Assembly: GCA_951813395.1 (NCBI GenBank) | Contig: OX638356.1 | Span: 2,740,501-2,804,500, forward strand | Origin: Longimicrobiales bacterium | GTDB lineage: Bacteria > Gemmatimonadota > Gemmatimonadetes > Longimicrobiales > Gaopeijiaceae | Reading direction: 5' to 3' | DNA: 64,000 nucleotides | Part shown: in pieces, positions 1 through 9,014 of the stretch | Numbering within the stretch: position 1 is the stretch's first letter | Layout of the letters: the number at the start of each line of letters is the position of its first letter | The notes under the pieces: generated by a model | What the model was told of the DNA's origin: nothing | The model's database searches: none | The model's input: only the letters and a program-made list of their open reading frames with translations | Position numbers and translations under genes: made by a program

Positions 1-759
1 GCGACGAACAACAACGAGATCATCGACCTCGGCGGCATCGACCAGGGGACGGGATACATTGCGGCCGGCAGCCAGCGCCGCGTACCGGGCTTCCCGGTTG
101 CGTCGTGGTTCCGCCGCAAGGTCGTGAGCGCGACGCTGCAGGGCACGGGGCCCACAGCCCGAGCGGTCGACCCGATGTGCGACGGCGGGGACCCCAACGG
201 GAAAAAGCTTCCCGACGGGACACCGCTGGAGCTGGGCGGGTCACCAGTACCGTGCGCGAACGCTCCGCGCCTGTACCTCGGCCACGTCACGCCCGATATG
301 GAGGGGTCGCTGGGCACCACGCTCACGCTGTTCGACCGGGTGCGCATCTACGCGCTGGTCGACTGGAAGACCGGCTTCACGAAGTTTGACAACAACCTCC
401 GCGCGCGCTGCCAGGTCTTCAACCAGTGCCACGAGAACTTCTTCCCGGAGCAGTACGATCCCGCGCGCATCGCCGAGATCCAGTCCGGCAGCCCGCTCAG
501 GTCCTTCATTTTCAGCGACGGGAGCTTCGCCAAGCTGCGTGAGGTCTCGGCGAGCGTGAACCTGCCCAGCCAGTTCGTCAGCCCCATGGGCGCCTCCCGG
601 GGCACGCTGACGCTCACCGCGCGCAACCTGATGACCTGGACCAACTACACCGGCCTCGATCCCGAGGCGTCGTTCGTCGAGTTCGGGTACACGCTCCTGG
701 AGCAGGACAACACGCCCCAGCTCAATCAGTTGACCGTGACGCTGAACCTGTCGTTCTGA
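1..759 (+). CDS. SusC/RagA-type TonB-dependent outer-membrane porin, C-terminal part
   Basis: The reading frame is open from the first base, so the gene begins upstream of the window and only the last ~252 residues are seen. They show the C-terminal barrel signature of SusC-like receptors: a block reading LTARNLMTWTNYTGLDPE, which in this family sits just before the last strands, and a final strand ending in Phe (VTLNLSF) as expected for BAM-assembled barrels. SusC proteins form the TonB-energised porin on which the SusD lipoprotein acts as lid. The next gene, 16 bp downstream with a strong ribosome site, is that SusD partner. Substrate cannot be told from the sequence. The same NLMTW/LW-TDYTGPDPE block recurs in the second SusC at 42.4-45.5 kb. 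Confidence 0.88.
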   Translation, partial: ATNNNEIIDLGGIDQGTGYIAAGSQRRVPGFPVASWFRRKVVSATLQGTGPTARAVDPMCDGGDPNGKKLPDGTPLELGGSPVPCANAPRLYLGHVTPDMEGSLGTTLTLFDRVRIYALVDWKTGFTKFDNNLRARCQVFNQCHENFFPEQYDPARIAEIQSGSPLRSFIFSDGSFAKLREVSASVNLPSQFVSPMGASRGTLTLTARNLMTWTNYTGLDPEASFVEFGYTLLEQDNTPQLNQLTVTLNLSF

Positions 760-775
760 GACCGGAGGAAGAGAA

Positions 776-2047
776 ATGAATATTCGATCGAGACACGACG
801 GGACATCCCGGTGGGGGACAACGCACCGTTGGCTCGCGGGCGCGGCGCTGTTGCTGGCGCTTCCGCTCGCGGCCTGCGACACATTGCTGGAGATCGACGC
901 ACCCAGCCGGGTCAGGGCCGACGATCTGGCCAATCCCGACAACGCGCCGCTACTGGTCGCCAGCGCGGTCGCGGACTTCGAGTGCGCCTTCAGCGAATGG
1001 GTGGCGGCCGGGGGCCTGATGGGCAACGAACTGGTGGACGGCCAGCTCGCGGCGCGCATGTGGCCCTACGACCGCCGCAGCTTCGAGGAATCGGGCGGGG
1101 TCTACGCGAACTTCACCTGCGCGGACGCCGACCCCGGCGTCTACACGACGCTGTCGACCGCCCGCTGGGCGGCGGACAACGCGCTGGGTGTCTCGCAGGA
1201 GGTCGGCGACGCGGAACTCATTGCCACGTCCGCTGCCTACTCCGGGTACGCGCACCTGCTGCTGGGCGAGGCCATGTGCTCGGCCGCCGTGGACGGGGGG
1301 CCCGAGCTGACGCCGCAGCAGATGTTCGCCCTCGCGGAAGAGAAGTTCAGCATGGCCGCCAGCGAGGGACCGCCTGACATTGCGAACATGGCCATGGTGG
1401 GCCGGGCCCGCGCCCGCCTGAACCAGGGGAACATCTCGGGCGCCGCCTCCGATGCGGCCCAGGTGCCGGCGGGGTTCGTTCGCAACGCGCACTTCAGTTC
1501 CGCGTCCTTCCGCTCCTCGAACAGGATCTGGACGCTCAACAACCGCGACGAGAGGATGAGCGTGGAGCGCGTCTTCTGGAACCTCGACTACATGGGCACG
1601 CCCGATCCGCGCGTGACGGTCGTCGACCAGGGACGCACCGCCGCCTCGGACGACCTGACCCCGCTCTGGACGCAGCAGAAGTACCCCGCCCAGGACAGCC
1701 CGATGCCGATCGCCCGCTACGCGGAGGCGCAGCTGATCATGGCCGAGGCCGCCGGCGGCCAGACGGCAGTGGACATCATCAACCAGCTGCACGCCGGGGC
1801 CGGCTTGCCGATGTTCGAGGGCGGAAGCGACGCCGAGATCCGCGCGCAGCTGATTCAGGAGCGTAACCGCGAACTGTTCCTGGAGGGGCAGCACTTCTAT
1901 ACCAAGATCCGCCTTGGCCTGCCCTTTTCGCCTCCTCCGGGCGAGGTCTTCCAGGAGGGTTCGGGTCCGAAGGGCGGATTCTACGGCAGCACGACCTGCC
2001 TGCCGTTGCCGCTGCTGGAGAAGAACAACAACCCGAACATTCCGTAG
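776..2047 (+). CDS. SusD/RagB-like nutrient-binding outer-membrane lipoprotein
   Basis: 423 residues. An N-terminal hydrophobic stretch ends in the lipobox LPLAAC (Cys34 the predicted lipidated residue), so the mature protein is anchored in the outer membrane. The body is helical with TPR-like segments, and the C-terminal part has the RYAEAQLIMAEA and IQERNRELFLEGQHFY blocks typical of SusD (RagB/SusD family). It should cap the SusC porin encoded immediately upstream and capture oligomers. A GGAGG ribosome site sits at the right distance from ATG 776. The pair probably shares one transcript. SusD proteins of Gemmatimonadota-like bacteria are shorter than classic Bacteroides ones, consistent with this length. 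Confidence 0.85.
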   Translation: MNIRSRHDGTSRWGTTHRWLAGAALLLALPLAACDTLLEIDAPSRVRADDLANPDNAPLLVASAVADFECAFSEWVAAGGLMGNELVDGQLAARMWPYDRRSFEESGGVYANFTCADADPGVYTTLSTARWAADNALGVSQEVGDAELIATSAAYSGYAHLLLGEAMCSAAVDGGPELTPQQMFALAEEKFSMAASEGPPDIANMAMVGRARARLNQGNISGAASDAAQVPAGFVRNAHFSSASFRSSNRIWTLNNRDERMSVERVFWNLDYMGTPDPRVTVVDQGRTAASDDLTPLWTQQKYPAQDSPMPIARYAEAQLIMAEAAGGQTAVDIINQLHAGAGLPMFEGGSDAEIRAQLIQERNRELFLEGQHFYTKIRLGLPFSPPPGEVFQEGSGPKGGFYGSTTCLPLPLLEKNNNPNIP

Positions 2048-2119
2048 GAGGGACTCCGGGCCGACAGCTACGGGCGGCGGCGGGGTTTCACAGCGGACCG
2101 CCGGTCCGCACCTTTCGGC

Positions 2120-5100
2120 ATGTTCGCAAAAGCGGATGGTCCCCGATCGGAGGGCGGGGCGGGCTTGAGGCTCGCCAACCGCCTGCGAAGGCACCTCGAG
2201 GGTGACGTGCGTTTCGATGCGTTGACCCGCGCGCTCTACTCGACCGACGCATCGATCTACCAGATCGAGCCGCTGGGGGTGGTGCTCCCGCGCTCCCTCG
2301 ACGACATCGGAGCGGCGATGTCCATCGCGCGCGAGGAGGGCGTACCGGTGCTTCCCCGGGGCGCGGGCACCTCCCAGTGCGGCCAGGCGATCGGCCGCGC
2401 CCTCGTGATCGACACCTCCCGCCACCTCGACCGGGTTCTCGCGCTCGACCGCGAGGCGCGCACGGTCCAGGTCGAACCCGGCATCGTCCTGGACCAGCTC
2501 AACCGTATGCTCGGCCCCACCGGGCTCTTCTTCCCGGTGGACGTGGCGACCGCCAGCCGGGCCACGCTCGGCGGCATGGCGGGCAACAACAGCGGCGGCG
2601 CGCGCTCGATACGCTACGGGATCATGGCCGACAACCTGATCCGGATCGAGGCCGCACTGGCCGACGGGCGAATCGTGGACTTCGGCCCGCCGGACCCTGG
2701 CCACGACAGCGCCGCCCCGGCCACCGCGCGCCGGCTCACCGACCGCATCCGCGCCATCGCCGCCCGCGAGATCGACGAGCTGGAAGCCCGGGTCCCGAAG
2801 GTCCTTCGCCACGTAGCCGGCTATAACCTGCACCGGCTGCAGCGTCCGAGCGGGTCGATGGCTGAACTGCTCGTGGGTTCCGAGGGCACGCTCGCATTCT
2901 TCCGCAAGCTGACGCTGAAGTTGTCGCGCAGGCCGGCGCACCGCGTCCTCGGCGTGTGCGGCTTTCCGTCGCTGCTCGATGCCCTGGACGCCGTCCAGCA
3001 CATCGTCGAACTGGGTCCGCACGCGGTCGAACTGGTCGACGATACGCTGACCCGTCTGGCGCGACGGAACGCGACGTTCCGTTCCACCGTCGAGACGCTC
3101 ATCCCGCCCCGCGCGCACAGCGTGCTGCTGGTCGAGTTCGCGGGCGATGAGGCCGATCCGCTCCCCGGCAAGCTCGGCCGCCTGGAAGAGGTGGTGCACG
3201 CCACCGGGCCGGGCCGCGAGGTCACCCGCGCCGTGGACCCCGCCGAGCAGGCGGCGATCTGGGGCGTGCGGAGGGCGGCGCTGAACATCGTGATGTCGAT
3301 GAAGGGCGACCGGAAGCCGGTCTCGATCGTCGAAGACTGCGCGATACCGCTCCCCGCGCTGGCCGAATTCGGTGCCGCCGTCGAGGACATCTTCGCGCGC
3401 CACGGCACCGGCAGTACCTGGTACGCGCATGCCTCGGTCGGCCTGCTCCACGTGCGTCCGTCGCTGAACATGAAGGATGTCTCCGACATTGAGGCCTTCC
3501 GCTCGATTGCCGAGGAGGTGTTGCGGCTCGCCGTGCGCCTGCGGGGATCCCACTCGGGCGAGCACGGCGACGGCATCCTGCGCTCCGAATTCATCGAGCC
3601 GATGCTCGGGAGCCGTCTGGCACGGGCGTTTGGCGAAGTGAAGGACGCCTTCGATCCCGGCGGCATGATGAACCCGGGCAAGATCGTGGGCGCACCGCGC
3701 ATGGATGACCGCGTACTGTTCCGCTACGGCCCCGGCTACCGGACCCCGAGCCTGCCGGTCGCAACGAACTGGTCGGCCGACGGCGGTTTCGCCCGTGCCG
3801 TCGAGGCGTGCAACAACAACGGAGCCTGCCGCAAGATGGACCCGGGCGTGATGTGCCCCTCGTACCGCGTTACCCGCGAGGAGGCGGACACCACCCGCGG
3901 CCGCGCCAACGTGCTTCGCCAGGCGCTGACGGGTCAGTTGGGGCCGGAGGGATTGGAGGGGGATGAGGTCGCCGATGTCCTCGAACTCTGTGTCGGCTGC
4001 AAGGCCTGCCAGCGCGAGTGCCCGGCGGGGGTCGACATGGCCAGGATGAAGGCCGAAGTCCTCCACCTGAGACATCGGCGACGCGGTATCCCCCTGCGAG
4101 AGCGCATCATCGCCTCCCTGCCCCGACTTGCGCCGGTCGGAAGCCGGTTCGCCCGGGTGCTCAACCTGCGGAACCGGAGCCGGGCGATGCGATGGCTCGG
4201 TGAACGAGCGCTCGGCATCGCGGCCGCGAACGCGCTGCCGGAGTGGCATGGAAGGCCGTTCCAGGACGGGGAGCTGGCGAGCGCCGGCCCGGTGGGCGCC
4301 GACGCCGGCTCCAGAATGTCGCCTATGGCAGTGGACAAATTGAAACCAGATTATGTCACGACCGACCCTCACAACCCGCATACGACCTCGGACGCATCAC
4401 CTGTCGTCCTCTTTGTGGACACATTCTCCAGATATTTTGACCCCGACGTCGCCCGGGCCGCTCAGTCCGTGCTTCTCGGGCTGGGTCTTCAGCCGATCGC
4501 CTCGACCCCATCGCGGGCCCGTGGCCGACCTCTTTGCTGCGGCAGGACCTACATCAGCGCAGGCATGCTCGACCATGCGCGTGCGGAACTGCAACGCACC
4601 GTCGCGGCACTGGCACCCCTCGCGCGGCGGGGACTGCCCATCGTGGGACTCGAGCCCAGCTGCCTGCTGACGCTGCGGGACGAGGCCCTCCATCTGCTGC
4701 CGGCGAACGAGAACCATCACGCCCGCGTGGTGGCCGACCAGGGGTTCCTGATCGACGAATTCCTGGCGGAGCGCACCAGCGCCGTGTCAGCTTCTGAACC
4801 GCAGTCCACCGTTCATATTCACGGACACTGCCACCAGAAGGCGGCGGGCACCGCGTCGGCCACCGTTGAAGCTCTTGCCGCGTGCGCGGGGGTTCGGGGT
4901 ACGCTGATCGAGTCCAGCTGCTGCGGAATGGCTGGGTCGTTCGGATACACCGCGAAACACCTGCGCACGTCGCGTGCAATGGGCGAGCTGGGCCTCTTCC
5001 CCGCCCTTCGGGCCGCAGCGCCGGAGGACGCGGTGATCGCCAACGGCTTCAGCTGCCGCGCTCAGATCCGCGCGGGAACCGGTCGGCGGGCGCGGCACCT

Positions 5101-5137
5101 TGTGGAGGTGCTTGCTGAACGTCTGAAGGCGGACTGA
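2120..5137 (+). CDS. FAD-linked oxidase with Fe-S and CCG domains (D-lactate/D-2-hydroxyacid dehydrogenase type)
   Basis: 1005 residues, the size of the Dld/GlcD-GlpC fusion proteins (YdiJ-like). In order: PCMH-type FAD-binding domain (about 40-260, with PRGAGTSQCG and GGMAGNNSGGARS), FAD-oxidase C-terminal domain (to about 540, ending in DPGGMMNPGKI), two 4Fe-4S clusters (Cys around 564-576, and CVGCKACQREC near 623), then a heterodisulfide-reductase-like C-terminal part with two CCG motifs (LCCGRT near 806, SCCGMAGSFGY near 933). Such enzymes oxidise D-lactate, D-2-hydroxyglutarate or similar 2-hydroxyacids and pass electrons to the respiratory chain. It lies 72 bp after susD and may be co-transcribed. 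No convincing ribosome site precedes ATG 2120, so the exact start is uncertain. The precise substrate is unknown. Confidence 0.87.
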   Translation: MFAKADGPRSEGGAGLRLANRLRRHLEGDVRFDALTRALYSTDASIYQIEPLGVVLPRSLDDIGAAMSIAREEGVPVLPRGAGTSQCGQAIGRALVIDTSRHLDRVLALDREARTVQVEPGIVLDQLNRMLGPTGLFFPVDVATASRATLGGMAGNNSGGARSIRYGIMADNLIRIEAALADGRIVDFGPPDPGHDSAAPATARRLTDRIRAIAAREIDELEARVPKVLRHVAGYNLHRLQRPSGSMAELLVGSEGTLAFFRKLTLKLSRRPAHRVLGVCGFPSLLDALDAVQHIVELGPHAVELVDDTLTRLARRNATFRSTVETLIPPRAHSVLLVEFAGDEADPLPGKLGRLEEVVHATGPGREVTRAVDPAEQAAIWGVRRAALNIVMSMKGDRKPVSIVEDCAIPLPALAEFGAAVEDIFARHGTGSTWYAHASVGLLHVRPSLNMKDVSDIEAFRSIAEEVLRLAVRLRGSHSGEHGDGILRSEFIEPMLGSRLARAFGEVKDAFDPGGMMNPGKIVGAPRMDDRVLFRYGPGYRTPSLPVATNWSADGGFARAVEACNNNGACRKMDPGVMCPSYRVTREEADTTRGRANVLRQALTGQLGPEGLEGDEVADVLELCVGCKACQRECPAGVDMARMKAEVLHLRHRRRGIPLRERIIASLPRLAPVGSRFARVLNLRNRSRAMRWLGERALGIAAANALPEWHGRPFQDGELASAGPVGADAGSRMSPMAVDKLKPDYVTTDPHNPHTTSDASPVVLFVDTFSRYFDPDVARAAQSVLLGLGLQPIASTPSRARGRPLCCGRTYISAGMLDHARAELQRTVAALAPLARRGLPIVGLEPSCLLTLRDEALHLLPANENHHARVVADQGFLIDEFLAERTSAVSASEPQSTVHIHGHCHQKAAGTASATVEALAACAGVRGTLIESSCCGMAGSFGYTAKHLRTSRAMGELGLFPALRAAAPEDAVIANGFSCRAQIRAGTGRRARHLVEVLAERLKAD

Positions 5138-5213
5138 CCGCGTCCCGGGATTTGCGGTCCGCGGCGGGGCGGGCGGGGCGCGGCGTCCATGGCGCGGCGG
5201 GCCGCCCATTGGA

Positions 5214-5438
5214 GCACCTGTCGCGCGACGGCGAGTTGACGGCCGAAGAGGTGCGGCACCAGCGGCGGGCGTTCTCGGGGTGCGGGTGAGCGCGGAGACG
5301 TCGCGGCGCATGGCGTGCGATGCGTCGCTGGTGCAAATGCTGCACCGGGACGGTCAGGTAGTCAGCGTGGGGCGGAAGACGCGGACGATCCCGCCGCACC
5401 TCAGGCGCGCGCTCGAGGAGCGGGACGGGGGCTGCGGT
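5214..5438 (+). pseudogene. Remnant of an HNH-endonuclease (DUF222/13E12) gene with internal deletion
   Basis: Nearly identical at the DNA level to two separate blocks of the intact HNH gene at 54236-55627. Positions 5214-5278 match 54607-54671 and 5281-5435 match 54978-55132, so about 304 bp are missing between them. 304 is not a multiple of three, so the frame is broken. The match stops just before the zinc/HNH motif, and the sequence after it is unrelated. No start codon or ribosome site belongs to it. It is a dead fragment, either of an independent copy or of a duplicated one. The remaining gap up to 5615 holds only the leader of the next ORF (AAGGAG near 5600). Confidence 0.85.
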
Positions 5439-5615
5439 GGCCAGCATACCCCTTGTGGGTACAAACGGGCTGGCGAGGGTGGCTGTCGCCCCCCTTCGAT
5501 CCATTTTCCGCGTCTGTCGCGAAAGACTAGGTTTCACCATCGCCCGCAGAGAAGCTCGAACCGGGTCGATGACTTCGAAAAGAACATATTGCCCTCGGTA
5601 AGGAGATGAGGTGTC

Positions 5616-7259
5616 ATGAGATGTCGGACGGCCATCGTAGGCACGATTCTCACGGTGGCTCTTTCCTTGATCGCGTCCCCGCTTGCCGCGCAGCAAGTCG
5701 TCGAACTGCCCGCGGAGGACCGCCTCCTCGACAGGCTCGGCAACCTGTACGTGGTGGACAGCCAGGGCGCGCGGATCGTCGTCGTGAACCCGGAGGGAGG
5801 ATTCGTCCGGAAGCTTGGAGGAGTCGGCACGGGTCCCCGCGGCGACGCCAGGGACGCAGGCCCTCCTCCAGGATTGGGTGGTCGGGAGGCAGTGGGTCTG
5901 GCCGCCGCACTGGCCGGAGTTTCCCTCCTCGCCGTGCCGTCGCTCCGCGTCAAGTCGGGCGCAGAGCGATCCGCGACTTTCCCTACGGGCGAGACCGACT
6001 CGGCGGCTCTCGCGACTCTCGCGCCTTGGGCGGATCAGGTGTGGCTGTCCTTGCTCGACCGCGACGGTGCCTACTACGGCCGTCTAGCAGAGGAGGGCAC
6101 CTTCCAGCGGATCAACCCCAAAATGGACCACGAGTACGAGCTGGATGTCCGCTCGGCCCTCTTCGATCCCAGTGAAGACGCACGCTGGGCCGAGCTGCCC
6201 AACGGCATTCGGATTGCTGGGGCCTCGATCAGCCATCCGCACATCCTCAACGTCGTGGACTGGCGCCAGGAGATCCACGTCTCCGGCCCCGTGGACCTGA
6301 TGGCACGCTTCCGCCGAGAGCGATCGCTCACGGCACGGCGCGACTACCCGTGGGTCGGCATGCGCTGGCGCGACGTGCTCGGGACGCCGTGGACCGTGCA
6401 GGTGGGGCTCGGCGTCCACTTCTTCAAGCCGTCCGCAGACGTGGAGGTCGCGCTGGCACGCTCCTGGAGAGACAGGGAAGAGCGGAGCTGGACGCTGGAG
6501 GTGCGCCTCGCAGCGCTCGACGCCTTCAACGAAGCGATCTTCCAGGGCCTGGGAGTGAGGGCGGACGAGGTGGACGCCCACTACGACTATGCGGGGGCTC
6601 CCCTCGCCGCTCGCACGACCCTGAGGGCCGCGGCGTCACGCTGGCGAGCGGAGCTGCACGCGGGATCGAGCCGAAGAAGCGAGGTACAGGTGACCTTTCC
6701 GGCAACCGGTCTGGCTCCGTTCACCCAGGTCGAACAGGTCGCGTTCCTGGGAGCACTCCTCCAGGTCACACCGCTCGAGCGCGTGACGTTAGCGCTGTAC
6801 GGCACCTGGGCGAGGGCGGACACCGAGCGGCGGGCGCCCGCGAGCGGGCTCGACTTCACTCTGCGCGAGCAGACGGTGACCGTGGGCGCCCGCGCACGGA
6901 CCCGCCTGAACCCGCCGTGGGCGGTCGAGACGGAGTTGGCGCGGGTGCGGCGACCCGAATGGCGCTCGCCGGGAGGGGGCGCTCTCCGCGAGCACCGTGA
7001 TCGTGAGGTTTTCGCCCGGGCGGCCCTCGTCCGGTACACGGAGGCGGGATGGACGGGCCGCCTGGCCTACGCCCTTCTGGACCGCGATGCGGGCTCCCAG
7101 GCGCCTTGGCTCACCTCACAGAATCAGCGACTGATCACGGAAGCGGGACACCGGTTCCGGTCGGGTTTCGAGGTGACGGCCGGGCTCCGCTGGGACCTGG
7201 ACCACTTCGTGCGGGAGCCGTTCGACGGCGGTCATCTGCGGCTGTCGGCCGCCTTGTGA
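5616..7259 (+). CDS. Chimeric ORF: 6-bladed-propeller N-terminus joined to a putative outer-membrane beta-barrel
   Basis: 547 residues, with a Sec signal peptide (cleavage likely after LAAQQ). Residues ~25-65 (GNLYVVDSQGARIVVVNPEG) are one blade of an NHL-type 6-bladed propeller, but the rest of that propeller is absent and about 20 residues seem missing before the blade. From about residue 85 the character changes to a hydrophobic segment and then a long run of alternating strands rich in aromatic and charged residues, ending GGHLRLSAAL. This looks like an outer-membrane barrel. I infer that a deletion fused the head of one gene to the body of another. The ORF keeps a signal peptide and could still be exported. 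Its position between an HNH remnant and a CARDB fragment supports a recombination scar. Confidence 0.55.
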   Translation: MRCRTAIVGTILTVALSLIASPLAAQQVVELPAEDRLLDRLGNLYVVDSQGARIVVVNPEGGFVRKLGGVGTGPRGDARDAGPPPGLGGREAVGLAAALAGVSLLAVPSLRVKSGAERSATFPTGETDSAALATLAPWADQVWLSLLDRDGAYYGRLAEEGTFQRINPKMDHEYELDVRSALFDPSEDARWAELPNGIRIAGASISHPHILNVVDWRQEIHVSGPVDLMARFRRERSLTARRDYPWVGMRWRDVLGTPWTVQVGLGVHFFKPSADVEVALARSWRDREERSWTLEVRLAALDAFNEAIFQGLGVRADEVDAHYDYAGAPLAARTTLRAAASRWRAELHAGSSRRSEVQVTFPATGLAPFTQVEQVAFLGALLQVTPLERVTLALYGTWARADTERRAPASGLDFTLREQTVTVGARARTRLNPPWAVETELARVRRPEWRSPGGGALREHRDREVFARAALVRYTEAGWTGRLAYALLDRDAGSQAPWLTSQNQRLITEAGHRFRSGFEVTAGLRWDLDHFVREPFDGGHLRLSAAL

Positions 7260-7288
7260 TGGGCCGCCTCCTTCCGCGCTAGCCGTAA

Positions 7289-7475
7289 TTGATGCAACCC
7301 AATGCTGCTCCGACCACCGTGAGCATAGGGACTTCGCCGGATACGATGATATCCACGGGCGACACCCAGATCGGCACCGGCAACGTACCCGGCATACCGG
7401 CCGACGGCTCACACGAGTTGACCGTCAACTGGATACTGCCCACCAACGTGGTGCTCGGGCTCACCTATTGGGGAG
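7289..7475 (+). pseudogene. CARDB-like adhesion-domain fragment
   Basis: The frame reads TGDTQIGTGNVPGIPADG followed by HELTVNWILPTNVVLGLTYW. This matches the strand pattern of a single CARDB (cell-adhesion related) immunoglobulin-like domain, which normally occurs in tandem within large secreted proteins. There is no signal peptide and no ribosome site for TTG/ATG at 7289/7292, and the frame runs into a dispersed repeat at 7511. I read it as the stump of a lost surface-protein gene. The domain assignment is pattern-based and could be wrong. Confidence 0.35.
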
Positions 7476-7510
7476 CTCGCTCGCCCCGCCCCCTGCTCCG
7501 GCCGGCCCGC

Positions 7511-7555
7511 GTTTCCGCGGCAAATCCAGGGACACAGGCATGTCGGGATGGGACA
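7511..7555 (+). repeat. Dispersed 45-bp repeat, copy A
   Basis: Core GTTTCCGCGGCAAA, then GGGACAC, GCATG and TGGGAC at fixed spacing. The same order and spacing occurs at 57095-57140 (plus) and 53843-53889 (minus). TTCCGCGGCAAA, GGGACAC and GCATG are invariant in all three. This copy lies 73 bp before the ATG of the next gene and 2 kb after the HNH remnant. It is non-coding here. Confidence 0.75.
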
Positions 7556-7628
7556 CCGAGGCCAGATTGACGGCCTCCACCACCCGGGCCATGATCAGGA
7601 GTCGTCCCCCCCGGCAAGGGCTGAACAT

Positions 7629-9014
7629 ATGACTGCATCTGTATGCAAGCACCGCGCGCTCTGGCGCTCCGGCCGCGGCACAACGCGCCAGGCGCCGCGC
7701 CGCCCGCGCCCGCTCGCGACACATCTCAGGCTCCTATTCGGCCTGACCGGCCTGAGTCTGGCCTGCGGCGGGGAATCCGAAGTCGCAACGCCGTCCGGCG
7801 GCGAGGGTTCGGGCGGCGGCAGATCAGGAAGCGAGAGTCCCATAGTGCTTCGCCCCGACAGGATCCTGGACGGGCGGGGTGGCTCGCTCACCGGCCGGGA
7901 AGTCGTCGTGCGCGGGGAGCTGATCACGGCCGTGGCCGAAGCGGGATCCACCGAGGGCGCCCGCGTATACGACCTTCCCGGGACCACGCTGCTCCCCGGG
8001 CTGATCGACACGCACGTTCACCTCGGCTGGCACTTCGATCGCGAGACCGACCGACTCCATTCCGCAGCCTCTACCGACGGCCCGCAGGAACGGGTCCTGT
8101 ACGCGGCCGAAAACGGCTGGAACATGCTCAGGAGCGGGGTCACGACGGTTCAGAGCGTCGGCGGCCCCGAAGACATTCCCGTGCGCGACGCGATCGCGGG
8201 CGGCTCGCTGCCGGGACCCCGCGTGCTGACTTCGATCAGGCCGGTCACGGCGGGCACCGGCGATCCAAATGACATCCGGGCGCACGTGGACGAAGTCGCT
8301 ACAGCCGGGGCCGACGTGATCAAGATCTTCGCCTCGGAGAGCATCCGGGTGGGCGGCGGGCCCACGCTGAGCCAGGAGCAGCTTGACGCCGCTTGCGGAC
8401 GGGCCCGCGAACTGGGGCTTCGCGCTGTCGTGCACGCCCACGGCCCGGAGAGCGCACGCCGCGCCGCGCTGGCCGGATGCGCCCAGATCGAGCACGGCGC
8501 CCTCCTTGACCGCGCAACCCTGCAGCTCCTCGCGGAGCGCGGCCTGTACTACGACCCGCACATTCATCTCATCTTCGACAACTACTTCGCCAACGCGGAG
8601 CGCTATCTGGGGATCGGCAACTACACGGCCGAGGGCTTCGCGCAGATGGACGCGGCGGTCCCGGTCGCGCTGGAGACCTTCCGCGAAGCGTTGACCGTGG
8701 ACGGCCTCGACATCGTCTTCGGCACGGATGCGGTCGCCGGAGCACACGGCCACAACTGGAAGGAGCTCGTGTACCGGGTCGAGGAGGGCGGGCAGGACCC
8801 GATGGCCGCGGTCGTGTCGGCGACGAGCCTGGCGGCCAGGTCGCTGGGTCTCGACGACACGCTGGGCGCGGTCGAGGCCGGCTTCGCCGCGGACCTGATC
8901 GCGGTCGCCGGCGATCCGACGGTGGACATCCGGTCGATCGAGCGGGTCGTCTTCGTCATGCGAGCGGGCCGGGTGTATCGCAACGACCCCGTGACGGGCG
9001 GCTCCCGCCGATGA
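7629..9014 (+). CDS. Lipoprotein amidohydrolase (imidazolonepropionase/Xaa-Pro dipeptidase-like)
   Basis: 461 residues from ATG 7629. A basic leader and hydrophobic stretch end in the lipobox LSLAC (Cys46), followed by a Gly/Ser-rich tether, so the enzyme sits on the cell envelope. The metal-dependent TIM barrel shows the first ligand pair in DTHVHLGWH (~125), His in VVHAHGPES (~266) and IEHGAL (~287), and the catalytic Asp in FGTDAVAG (~363). It ends in the GAVEAGFAADLIAV composite-domain block. Family members hydrolyse amide or lactam bonds in dipeptides and cyclic amides; the substrate is not predictable. It overlaps the next gene by four bases (ATGA). An upstream in-frame start at 7548 would place the repeat and a long non-homologous leader inside the protein and is unlikely. 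Confidence 0.85.
   Translation: MTASVCKHRALWRSGRGTTRQAPRRPRPLATHLRLLFGLTGLSLACGGESEVATPSGGEGSGGGRSGSESPIVLRPDRILDGRGGSLTGREVVVRGELITAVAEAGSTEGARVYDLPGTTLLPGLIDTHVHLGWHFDRETDRLHSAASTDGPQERVLYAAENGWNMLRSGVTTVQSVGGPEDIPVRDAIAGGSLPGPRVLTSIRPVTAGTGDPNDIRAHVDEVATAGADVIKIFASESIRVGGGPTLSQEQLDAACGRARELGLRAVVHAHGPESARRAALAGCAQIEHGALLDRATLQLLAERGLYYDPHIHLIFDNYFANAERYLGIGNYTAEGFAQMDAAVPVALETFREALTVDGLDIVFGTDAVAGAHGHNWKELVYRVEEGGQDPMAAVVSATSLAARSLGLDDTLGAVEAGFAADLIAVAGDPTVDIRSIERVVFVMRAGRVYRNDPVTGGSRR

Noticed and set aside
950-4381. A 1143-codon open frame on the minus strand opposite susD and the FAD/Fe-S oxidase gene
   Set aside because: It is the antisense shadow of well-supported + strand genes in G+C-rich DNA, has biased Arg/Ala/Gly composition and no recognisable domain.
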